Below, in pieces: positions 1 to 6,207 of a stretch of DNA of 6,358 bases (the stretch's first letter is position 1; every line of letters starts with the position of its first letter). The position numbers and the translations under genes are program-made. The notes beneath the pieces are model-generated. The model was not told the origin of the DNA. It did not search any database and worked only from the letters and a program-made list of their open reading frames with translations. The stretch comes from SXOA01 sp051004015 (GTDB lineage: Bacteria > Planctomycetota > Planctomycetia > Pirellulales > Pirellulaceae): contig JBPCKT010000077.1 in the NCBI GenBank assembly GCA_051004015.1, positions 1 through 6,358 of the forward strand, in the 5' to 3' direction.

Positions 1-71
1 AGCGTCGAGCGGACCATCACCGCGACCGGGGCTCTCGCCATAAATCGCTGAAACAACGCCTCCGATGCCAT
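1..71 (-). CDS. N-terminal fragment of a probable IS4-type transposase (cut by window edge)
   Basis: An open frame starts with ATG at 71-69 and runs off the left edge without a stop, giving 23 full codons. The peptide begins MASEALFQRF, and the following stretch RAPVAVMVRSTL resembles the N-terminus of IS4-family transposases common in planctomycetes, where an 'ERF..-.PV.VM.R..LE' pattern precedes the first helical domain. This match is from memory and rests on few residues. The start is well supported: AGGAGA (77-82, minus strand) lies 5 bases upstream, an ideal Shine-Dalgarno sequence that none of the other genes here has. The DDE catalytic residues would lie outside the window, so intactness cannot be judged. 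If it is a transposase, one terminal inverted repeat should fall between this start and the stop of the neighbouring gene at 184. I could not define it without the other end of the element. It could instead be an unrelated small gene start. Confidence 0.5.
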   Translation of the reverse strand, partial: MASEALFQRFMARAPVAVMVRST

Positions 72-76
72 AACCG

Positions 77-82
77 TCTCCT
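77..82 (-). promoter_or_regulatory. Strong Shine-Dalgarno site of the left-edge gene
   Basis: AGGAGA on the minus strand lies 5 bases before the ATG at 71-69. It fixes the start of the truncated gene and is the only convincing ribosome binding site in the window. Confidence 0.6.
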
Positions 83-147
83 GAGAAAATGCTTTAGCGA
101 AGCCAACCCTCAGGGAATAGTATGGACAACTCACCTAAAACAAGCTG

Positions 148-169
148 CCCCGTGATAGCTTCACAGGGG
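148..169 (-). terminator. Hairpin after the 187-residue gene; possible terminator or part of an IS end
   Basis: On the minus strand CCCC-T-GTGA pairs with TCAC-GGGG around a 5-base loop (AGCTA), giving an 8-bp GC-rich stem with one bulged T. It begins 15 bases after the TAA stop at 186-184 and is followed by CAGCTTGTTTTAGG, a weak and interrupted T-tract. The position fits a Rho-independent terminator for the 184-747 gene, but the poor U-tract lowers confidence. It also lies upstream of a probable transposase start and could be a subterminal hairpin of that mobile element. Confidence 0.35.
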
Positions 170-183
170 TAGGTGGTCGCACC

Positions 184-747
184 TTACGGCCTTCGCGGCA
201 TCTTCCGCGGATACGGCGGCTGCTCTTGCGGCGGTAGCGGCAGGTTCATTTCCTCGGACCAGCCTTCGCGCTCTTCGTCGCTGGCGTAATAGCGGAGCCA
301 GACGTCCGGCTGGTCGTCGTAGTCGAAGCAGTGCCAGTGGAGGAAGTTCTTGGGGAGGTCCACTTTTTTCTCCGGCGACGGCAGAATGTCCCGGTAGATG
401 AGGCAGTAGAGCTGCCGGTCGGAGAGATGCTCCGTGAAGTCGAGCACGATCCGCTGCGAGTAGAGCTGCTCAATGGTTTCCTCCAGCAGCTCATGCAGCT
501 CCGCGTCGCTCAGCTTGTCCGGCGGGGCCAGCTTCAGCTCCGGCTCGAACCAGCGGCTGATGGGGAGGACCGGGGCACGCTCCCAGGCGAGCATGGACTC
601 CAGGAACTCGTTTTCCTTCTGCGTCGGCATCCGCTGGGAATCGAACATGTGAACCGATTCATCCAGGAACGGTTCCAGCTCGTCTCGCAGCCGGGCATTG
701 AGCATCAGCTGGTCGACTTCTTCCGGGGTGGAATGGGGAGTGGACAT
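184..747 (-). CDS. Conserved hypothetical protein, 187 aa, planctomycete-type
   Basis: This is a complete 187-codon gene with ATG at 747-745 and TAA at 186-184. The protein is soluble: there is no signal peptide or membrane segment. It is acidic in its N-terminal two thirds (runs of Glu/Asp, e.g. residues 80-92) and ends in a basic, proline-rich tail (PPYPRKMPRRP, 177-187). The most distinctive core is residues 100-140, with IVLDFTEHLSDRQLYCLIYR followed by DILPS, a DLPKNFLHWHC motif (130-140) and DVWLRYYASDEER (148-160). From memory this core is strongly conserved in hypothetical proteins of Planctomycetes, but I know no assigned function. His137, His139 and Cys140 could in principle bind metal, but nothing else supports that. 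No Shine-Dalgarno precedes the start; the upstream bases are pyrimidine-rich. Codon use and GC content match alaS, which argues for a resident gene. It is divergent from the 1098 gene and codirectional with the left-edge transposase fragment. Overlapping frames on either strand lack comparable sequence character. Confidence 0.85.
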   Translation of the reverse strand: MSTPHSTPEEVDQLMLNARLRDELEPFLDESVHMFDSQRMPTQKENEFLESMLAWERAPVLPISRWFEPELKLAPPDKLSDAELHELLEETIEQLYSQRIVLDFTEHLSDRQLYCLIYRDILPSPEKKVDLPKNFLHWHCFDYDDQPDVWLRYYASDEEREGWSEEMNLPLPPQEQPPYPRKMPRRP

Positions 748-907
748 GGGAGGGACGGGGAACGAGGTACTTTCTCACGGGGCGTGTTTTCGCTGGCGGA
801 CACCGGGGCGCATCCTGGCATCCGCGGGCACAAGGATTGACTCTACCAAGGCCGCAGGCGCACGACTACGAAACTTGACGCAAAACTCGCGGGAAAACCC
901 CTGTTTT

Positions 908-938
908 TTGACCGCTAGCTTTGCAGAATCGCTACGAT
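908..938 (+). promoter_or_regulatory. Weak candidate promoter for the membrane-protein gene
   Basis: TTGACC (908-913, 5 of 6 to the sigma-70 -35 consensus) is followed after 19 bases by TACGAT (933-938, 4 of 6 to the -10 consensus). The spacer is longer than optimal. The -10-like box lies inside the AATCG-CTA-CGATT dyad, an arrangement that would suit a repressor. Transcription from here would leave an untranslated leader of roughly 150 bases. Planctomycete promoters are poorly described by E. coli consensus, so this is only a candidate. Confidence 0.2.
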
Positions 939-951
939 TGGCAGAGTCGCT
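923..951. repeat. Tandem imperfect direct repeat with embedded dyad
   Basis: GCAGAATCGCT (923-933) recurs as GCAGAGTCGCT (941-951), 10 of 11 bases identical with an 18-base period. The first copy is overlapped by a perfect inverted repeat AATCG-CTA-CGATT (927-939). It lies between two divergent gene starts. It could be an operator, a dispersed extragenic repeat unit, or coincidence. Confidence 0.45.
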
Positions 952-1097
952 GGGGAATGCCTGGAATCGCCAGCCCGGCATCCCCTCTGCAACGAGGATT
1001 TCCATTTGCGTGGCCGGCCACTCTTGGTCAGGATAAATGAGGCTGTGACAATGGACCATGGCTGCGTATGGACGGATTTTGGACGGCTAACTGATTC

Positions 1098-3377
1098 ATG
1101 GGTATCCGCATGCCTGGCGCACGGTCCGCAACGAACTCAACTCCGGCCCATGTGTGGCGCAACGTGGCTGCGGGTCTGGTCGCGCTGCTGGTCATTGTGA
1201 TTCTCGTTGCCGCTGTGATTTGCAATTCTTGGCCGAAAGTTGGCGGTAAGAGTCCGGCGAATGACGCTGCGGAATTGGAAGCCCGCCAGAAGCTCGTGAG
1301 CGACGCCGCCGCCGCCGCGGACACTGCTGTTGACAGCAAAGCACTGGCGCACAATATCCTGCTCGACAAAGCCCGCGCCGAAAGGTCCGCAATTGCCAAG
1401 GCAGCCGCTGATAATGGCGCCTCGCAAAAGGAGGCCGATCTTGCCAAGACGGAGCTCGTCAGCGCGGAGGCCTCGGCCACCAAGGCGGACATCAAAGCGC
1501 TGGCCGCGACGGCTGCCGCCAAGGACGCCATCCAGCAAGCCCACGCCCATTCGCAATTCGGCTGGGTGGGTTGGGTCTTGTTGTCCGTGCTCCTGTGCAG
1601 CCTCTTCCCACTATCCGCCACGGCGTTCCGGCTGCTGGAGGTCCCCGACATTCTCGCGCAGCTGGAACATGACTGCGACTTGCTTGGGAGCCCTCCGCCG
1701 GTAGCATCGTCGAGCACGTCCTCGGCGAATACTCAGAATTCGGAGACACTCAGCCACCGGTGGAACTGGCTTAGCTACGTGATCCACTGCAGCGCGGCGG
1801 TCTTTGCCACCATGCTCGGTGCGGCACTCTTCTTTCGGGAGGCCGATCACCTGCTGGACACCAACACTCAGCGCGCGATGCAATTCGGGTTTCTGGGCGC
1901 TTACGTTTATTGCTTGAACCTGGTGTACCGCCGCTACACCACGCTCGACTTGCAGCCGCACGTGTACTTGTTTTGCGTAGTCGGGCTGATTGCGGGTATG
2001 GTATTCAACTATGTGGCCTTCACGGCGATCACGAACATCGCGGCATCCACGGCATCGGGAGATACGGAGTTCAAGGGGATCGGGGCCGGCGCTGCGGCAA
2101 TCGTGGCGTTCTCGCTCGGCTATTTCCCCAATCTGGCGATTCGCTGGTTTGGCCGCGTATCCCGGACTTCCGTCCACGAGCGCCAGCGGCGATCCGACGC
2201 CTTGCCGCTCTCGCTGATCGACGGCATCAGCGAGCTGCACGAGTCGCGGCTGCAAGATGAAGGCATCGACAATGTGCAGAACCTGGCAGCCGCCAACATC
2301 CGCGACCTCGTGGTCAAGACCCCGTTTTCCGCGCAGCAGATTGTCGAATGGACCGACCAGGCCGTGCTGTACCTGTATCTGGATCCCGGTGAGATCGAAA
2401 GCTTTCGCCGGGCGGGGGTGCGCACGGTTTCCGACTTTTGCGATATCTGGGAGGGATACAGCGTCCGGTACAAGGTGCAGCCCGACGGCTCGTTCAAACA
2501 GATCCCGTTCCTCGCCAACGCCGAAGCTATCACACAGTTCGAGGGGAGGCGCAAAGCCCTTGCGCTCCAGTTAGCGACCACCGAGCAGCGGTTGGACAGC
2601 CTGTTTCGCGCCACGGAACAGGGACCGAACATGGGCTATGTTCGAACCTACCTGGATAACGTGCAGACAGCCGCCATTCAGACGCGGACTCTGTTTATCG
2701 ACCAGATCTGCGGGCGCGTCGGCCGCACGGTGCGGGAAAATGTGCGTTCCGGCGATGCCCTGACCGCAACCGACATTCTGAAGCAGGTCGCCGAAGAAAT
2801 GTTCGTGGCGGCTGCCAAGTTTGACGGCAAAGAGACCGTCGGCCTCACCGCGGAGTCGTTGTATGGCCGGGCCTATCTCATGAACCAACTGGGCCGCAAA
2901 GCCGACGCCAGGCAGTTGTACCAGCAATGCACGGAAAAGTTTCCGAGTGATCCCGTGGCGTTCAACGACCTGGCCTGGCTGGATTTGAAAACCCTGACTC
3001 AGAGGTCCGCCTTCGAGACGGCCCGCACCAATGCCCAAAGAGCGGTCGCCCTGGCAGAAGCTCCCACGCCTCCCATGAGTGACCTGGCCAGCTATCTGGA
3101 CACGTTGGCGTTTGCCGAAGTTCGACTCGGCAACCTTGACGAAGGAGTGCTAGTCTCCAAAAAGGCCATCGAGAAGTGGGACGCTCTAGGCAGAGGCACC
3201 GAGCCCAGGCTACTGGAATCGTTGATGAGCGCCGCGGAGGCCTATCTGACGAAAGGTAATCGGGCAAAGGCGAAAGAGGTTCTCGATTTGGTGGTGGCGA
3301 AGGACTACGCGAACGAGAAGACCGTTGTGCGGATCACGCAGTTGCAGCAGACGCTCGCCGCGCCGCCACCGCCATGA
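1098..3377 (+). CDS. Multi-pass membrane protein with helix-hairpin-helix-like region and C-terminal TPR repeats, 759 aa
   Basis: The gene is complete, with ATG at 1098 and TGA at 3375-3377. An in-frame TGA at 1092-1094 rules out an earlier start; Met5 (1110) is the only close alternative. No clear Shine-Dalgarno is present. Likely membrane helices are residues 22-42, 155-178, 225-246, 261-278, 287-310 and 327-349. Positive charges (VWR before helix 1, YRRY 277-280, RWFGRVSR 349-356) suggest both ends are cytoplasmic and that residues 44-153, an Ala/Lys/Glu-rich helical, probably coiled-coil stretch, are extracytoplasmic. A Ser/Thr-rich linker (203-218) precedes helix 3. After the membrane part, residues 374-428 (ISELHESRLQDEGIDNVQNL, then TPF.....EWTDQAVLYL) look like a helix-hairpin-helix unit, and residues 434-450 (SFRRAGVRTVSDFCDIW) may be a second. 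TPR-like helix pairs occupy about 585-630, 661-695 and 704-736, and the protein ends in PPPP. The layout suggests a membrane-anchored scaffold or sensor binding a cytoplasmic partner. No enzymatic motif is visible and I cannot name the protein. The gene stands alone: divergent upstream neighbour, convergent alaS downstream. Confidence 0.92.
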   Translation: MGIRMPGARSATNSTPAHVWRNVAAGLVALLVIVILVAAVICNSWPKVGGKSPANDAAELEARQKLVSDAAAAADTAVDSKALAHNILLDKARAERSAIAKAAADNGASQKEADLAKTELVSAEASATKADIKALAATAAAKDAIQQAHAHSQFGWVGWVLLSVLLCSLFPLSATAFRLLEVPDILAQLEHDCDLLGSPPPVASSSTSSANTQNSETLSHRWNWLSYVIHCSAAVFATMLGAALFFREADHLLDTNTQRAMQFGFLGAYVYCLNLVYRRYTTLDLQPHVYLFCVVGLIAGMVFNYVAFTAITNIAASTASGDTEFKGIGAGAAAIVAFSLGYFPNLAIRWFGRVSRTSVHERQRRSDALPLSLIDGISELHESRLQDEGIDNVQNLAAANIRDLVVKTPFSAQQIVEWTDQAVLYLYLDPGEIESFRRAGVRTVSDFCDIWEGYSVRYKVQPDGSFKQIPFLANAEAITQFEGRRKALALQLATTEQRLDSLFRATEQGPNMGYVRTYLDNVQTAAIQTRTLFIDQICGRVGRTVRENVRSGDALTATDILKQVAEEMFVAAAKFDGKETVGLTAESLYGRAYLMNQLGRKADARQLYQQCTEKFPSDPVAFNDLAWLDLKTLTQRSAFETARTNAQRAVALAEAPTPPMSDLASYLDTLAFAEVRLGNLDEGVLVSKKAIEKWDALGRGTEPRLLESLMSAAEAYLTKGNRAKAKEVLDLVVAKDYANEKTVVRITQLQQTLAAPPPP

Positions 3378-3387
3378 GTAAGGCTTT

Positions 3388-3418
3388 GAGAGCTAGCGCC
3401 TAAACGAACTGAGCTCTC
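3388..3418. other. Inverted repeat at the convergent gene junction
   Basis: GAGAGCT (3388-3394) and AGCTCTC (3412-3418) are perfect 7-base inverted repeats separated by 17 bases, with the alaS stop codon (3402-3400) in the loop. It lies where two convergent genes end, so a bidirectional terminator is possible. The long loop and absence of a T-tract on either strand make an intrinsic terminator doubtful. Confidence 0.25.
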
Positions 3419-6207
3419 GCCACCTCCATCGCCTTCGCAAGTGCCTCCGGCAGTTTCTCGGGCTGCTTGCCGCCGGCCTGGGCCAGGTCCGGCTTGCCGC
3501 CGCCGCCGCCGCCGACGATGGGGGCCACATCCCGGACCCAGTTGCCGGCGCTGTGACCCTTTTCCACGAGGTCCTTCGTGATGCCGGCGACGAGGACGAC
3601 CTTCCCCTCTCCTTCCGCTGCGGCCAGGAAGATTGCGGCGGGATTCACCTGCTTGCGAATCTGATCAATCAATTGCCGCATCAAATTGGCGTTCGCACCG
3701 GGAGCTTCGGCCACGATGACCTTGGTCGAGCCAACCATTTCAGCTTTGGCGAGTAGCGACGCGGCAGAGAGTTCGCCGGATTGCGAACGCTGAGCTAGCT
3801 GCTTCTTGAGTTCGTCGACTTCCCCCAGCATGGCGGCGACGCGAGCGGGGGCATCAAAGGGGCCGACGTTGAGGGCCCGGGCCACTTCGCGGAGGGCGGC
3901 TTTGGTTTGCGAGGTGGTGGGTGCGCCTTTAATAAACACGGCAGTTTTTTTCGAGTCCGCTTCGGGACCGCCTCCCTTCGAACCCGAGGAAAGCTGCTTC
4001 TTGAGGTCGCGGACTTGCTGAGCCAGAGACTTGGCGGCAGCGGGAACGTCGAGCACGCCGACGCCGAGGTGACTGGCGATTTCCTGGAGCGCGGACTCTG
4101 TCTTAGCGAGGTATTCCTTGGCCTTGGCACCAGTCAGGGCGACGAGGCGGCGGGTGCCGGCGGCGACCCCTTCCTCGGCGATGATCTCGAACGGGCCGAC
4201 CTCGGACGTGTAGTCCAGATGAATGCCCCCGCAGAGCTCGCGGCTGAAAGAACCCATGCTGACCATGCGGGCGGGATCGGGATACTTCTCGCCAAAGAGC
4301 ATCATCGCGCCGGCAGCGCGGGCTTCCGAAAGCGGCACGAACTTCCAACCAATCGGCTCGGCGGCAGCGACCCGCTCGGCCACGTCCCGCTCAATGGCGG
4401 CAAGTTGCTCCACGTCGACGGGAGCCGGATTGCCGAAGTCGAACCGGAGCCAGTCGTCCTCCACTTTGGAACCCATCTGGTGGGCGTCCTTGCCGAGGTT
4501 CTTCTGCAAGGCGTAATGCATGATGTGCGTGGCCGAGTGTGCCCGGCGAATGGCCTGCCGGCGGTTCGAATCGACCTTGGCGGTGACTTTGCCTCCGGCC
4601 TTCATCGTGCCCCGGACCAGATGGCCGATATGAATGATGAGGTCAGCATCTTTCTGCGTGTCGGTCACCTTAAACTCAAAGCCGTCGCCGATGATGACGC
4701 CGGTATCTCCAACCTGCCCGCCGGACTCAGCGTAAAACGGCGAACGGTCGAGGACGACCTGCACCCGATTCTCATGGCCGACTTCGGCGAGCTTATCGAG
4801 GAGATGTTCCTGAGCCACGATGCCGCGGATTTCAGCCGTAGCCTCGCTCCTTTCATATCCAAGGAACTCGGTGTTCTTGAGGGCCTTTTTGAGAGACTCG
4901 ATGGGCCCGGTCTGAAAGACAACGTCGGCAATCTTGCCCGACTTCTTTCCATGCTCTTCCATCGCCGTCCTGAAGCTGTCCCAGTCGAAGCTGTAATTCA
5001 GCTCGGCTGCCATGCTCTCGACCATTTCCGGCGGAACGCCATAGGTCTGATAGAGATCGGCCGAATCGCTGCCGCTGACGCCGACGCGCCCGGATCTCTT
5101 CATGTCGTCGAACATGCTCGTGATGCGAGCCAGGCCAGCCCCGACGGTGCCGAAGAAGGCATTCTCCTCGGCCTTGATTCCCTTTTGCACCCGCTCGATC
5201 GTGTCGCCCAGCTCGGGATACGGACTCCTCATCAGCTCGGCAACCTTGGGCACAAGCTGAAACAGGAACGGATCGCGCAGCCCCATCTGATAGCCGTCCA
5301 GCACGGCCCGGCGAAGGAGACGGCGGATGACATATTTTTCGCGGTTGGGTCCCGGCAGCACATTCTCGTGTATGGCGAACGTGCAGGCCCGCACGTGGTC
5401 GGCGATGCGGCGGAGGCGGCGGCCATTGTCGCTGGCGGGGTCGTATTTGGTGCCGCAGACTTCGCCGGCGGCTTCGACGAGTGGACGGAGGATGTCGATG
5501 TGGTAGTTGGTATCGACCCCCTGCATCACGCTGGCGATCCGCTCCAGGCCCATGCCGGTGTCGATGTTCTTGCTCGGCAGCGGGCGGAGGTTATTCGGCG
5601 GGTCGCCGACCCGGTTGAACTGGGTGAAGACCAGGTTCCAGATTTCGACCGACTTTTTCCCTTCCGGGTGATAATAGATTTCGCTGCACGGGCCGCAGAC
5701 GCCGTCCGGCCCTTTGCTGGGAGCCCCAGCCGGCCAGAAGTTGTCGTCCTCTCCCATCCGCTCGATGCGGCTGGTCGCCAGGCCGATGTCCTTCTGCCAG
5801 ATGCCGGCGGCTTCATCGTCGTCGAGGTACACCGTCACGCTGAGCTGGCCCGGATTGATTCCCATCCACTTTTTGTCGGTCAGAAATTCCCAGGCCCAGT
5901 GGATCGCCTCCCGCTTGAAATAGTCCCCGAAGCTGAAGTTGCCGAGCATCTCGAAAAACGTGTGGTGATAGGCGGTCCGCCCCACGTTTTCGATGTCCCC
6001 GGTCCGGAGGCATTTCTGGCAACTGGTGGCCTTGGTGAACTCCAGCTTCACCTTCCCCAGAAAGTGGTCCTTGAACGGGTTCATGCCGGCCGGCGTGAAC
6101 AGGACCGAAGGATCCCAGCGGGGGACCAGCACGTCGCTGGGGCGGCGGGTATGCCCCTTCGATGCAAAAAAGGCCAGGTATTTTTCGCGCAGTTCGTCGG
6201 TTTTCAT
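3400..6207 (-). CDS. alaS: Alanyl-tRNA synthetase (AlaRS), 935 aa
   Basis: AlaRS charges tRNA-Ala with alanine using ATP in the cytoplasm and hydrolyses mischarged Ser- and Gly-tRNA-Ala. The class II catalytic core spans about residues 1-245, with TPAGMNPFKDHFLG (38-51), the motif 2 region QKCLRTGDIENVG (64-76) containing the ATP-contacting Arg68, HHTFFEMLGNFSFGDYF (81-97) and motif 3 DTGMGLER (216-223). A tRNA-recognition helical domain follows (about 246-460). The editing domain carries the zinc ligands HSATH (His557, His561) and CGGIH (Cys659, His663). The C-terminal C-Ala/DHHA1 region ends with a six-glycine loop (899-904) and the usual GGKPDLAQAGG. At 935 residues it is longer than E. 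coli AlaRS (876 aa); a duplicated helical segment (707-739 and 772-804) plus a charged, Gly/Ser-rich linker explains most of the difference. The start MKTDELREKYLAFF matches the family N-terminus, although no Shine-Dalgarno precedes it. The TAG stop at 3402-3400 lies 22 bases from the convergent gene. All diagnostic residues are present, so it should be active. Confidence 0.99.
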   Translation of the reverse strand: MKTDELREKYLAFFASKGHTRRPSDVLVPRWDPSVLFTPAGMNPFKDHFLGKVKLEFTKATSCQKCLRTGDIENVGRTAYHHTFFEMLGNFSFGDYFKREAIHWAWEFLTDKKWMGINPGQLSVTVYLDDDEAAGIWQKDIGLATSRIERMGEDDNFWPAGAPSKGPDGVCGPCSEIYYHPEGKKSVEIWNLVFTQFNRVGDPPNNLRPLPSKNIDTGMGLERIASVMQGVDTNYHIDILRPLVEAAGEVCGTKYDPASDNGRRLRRIADHVRACTFAIHENVLPGPNREKYVIRRLLRRAVLDGYQMGLRDPFLFQLVPKVAELMRSPYPELGDTIERVQKGIKAEENAFFGTVGAGLARITSMFDDMKRSGRVGVSGSDSADLYQTYGVPPEMVESMAAELNYSFDWDSFRTAMEEHGKKSGKIADVVFQTGPIESLKKALKNTEFLGYERSEATAEIRGIVAQEHLLDKLAEVGHENRVQVVLDRSPFYAESGGQVGDTGVIIGDGFEFKVTDTQKDADLIIHIGHLVRGTMKAGGKVTAKVDSNRRQAIRRAHSATHIMHYALQKNLGKDAHQMGSKVEDDWLRFDFGNPAPVDVEQLAAIERDVAERVAAAEPIGWKFVPLSEARAAGAMMLFGEKYPDPARMVSMGSFSRELCGGIHLDYTSEVGPFEIIAEEGVAAGTRRLVALTGAKAKEYLAKTESALQEIASHLGVGVLDVPAAAKSLAQQVRDLKKQLSSGSKGGGPEADSKKTAVFIKGAPTTSQTKAALREVARALNVGPFDAPARVAAMLGEVDELKKQLAQRSQSGELSAASLLAKAEMVGSTKVIVAEAPGANANLMRQLIDQIRKQVNPAAIFLAAAEGEGKVVLVAGITKDLVEKGHSAGNWVRDVAPIVGGGGGGKPDLAQAGGKQPEKLPEALAKAMEVARAQFV
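3796..4089 (-). repeat. Internal duplication within the AlaRS C-terminal linker
   Basis: Codons for residues 707-739 (4089-3991) and 772-804 (3894-3796) encode two 33-residue segments that align without gaps at a 65-residue offset, with about 15 identities. Shared positions include L-x-E-x-A, L-x-VG, D-x-PA and an identical LKKQL end. At DNA level, 14 bases (AGCTGCTTCTTGAG on the plus strand) are identical at 3797-3810 and 3992-4005. Each unit is predicted to be a helical hairpin of the coiled linker leading to C-Ala. I infer an ancestral in-frame segmental duplication. Confidence 0.65.

Larger units (their letters stand above)
748..1097. other. Divergent intergenic region (350 bases)
   Basis: This region separates the starts of the minus-strand 187-residue gene and the plus-strand membrane-protein gene, so it should hold promoters for both. 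I see no tRNA, no convincing protein-coding frame and no Rho-independent terminator. Visible structure consists of an 11-base near-perfect direct repeat with a 13-base dyad at 923-951, a 12-base perfect palindrome GTGGCCGGCCAC at 1010-1021, and a patch at about 880-940 more AT-rich than its surroundings. Open frames that cross it (for example minus 1059-775 and plus 1006-1200) overlap gene starts, have no recognisable protein features and are best read as chance. Confidence 0.7.

Noticed and set aside
117..143. Promoter-like pair TTGTTT / TACTAT on the minus strand before the left-edge gene
   Set aside because: The spacer is only 15 bases and the boxes match 3 of 6 and 4 of 6 positions, within chance expectation.
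331..840. Plus-strand open frame of 169 codons opposite the 187-residue gene
   Set aside because: It is antisense to a gene with a recognised conserved core, and its own translation (Arg/Leu/Gln/Val-rich) shows no family features. It is an expected by-product of GC-rich codon use.
775..1059. Minus-strand open frame of 94 codons in the divergent intergenic region
   Set aside because: It has no ribosome site or recognisable domain, it reads through the direct repeat (giving SDSANRSDSA-like repetition), and it would overlap the likely regulatory region of both neighbours.
748..1097. Possible tRNA or small RNA gene in the intergenic region
   Set aside because: No cloverleaf, T-loop consensus or strong stem-loop followed by a T-tract was found on either strand.
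1006..1200. Plus-strand 64-codon frame overlapping the start of the membrane-protein gene
   Set aside because: It runs out of frame into the gene, whose first membrane helix and in-frame upstream stop support the 1098 start. No features support a separate product.
1028..1717. Long minus-strand frame (229 codons) opposite the alanine-rich part of the membrane protein
   Set aside because: Its Ala/Ser-rich composition is the mirror of the GCC/GCG-rich codons on the other strand; no start signal or domain is seen.
3497..3516. GCC trinucleotide run suggesting a microsatellite
   Set aside because: It encodes the six-glycine loop normal for the C-terminal domain of AlaRS.
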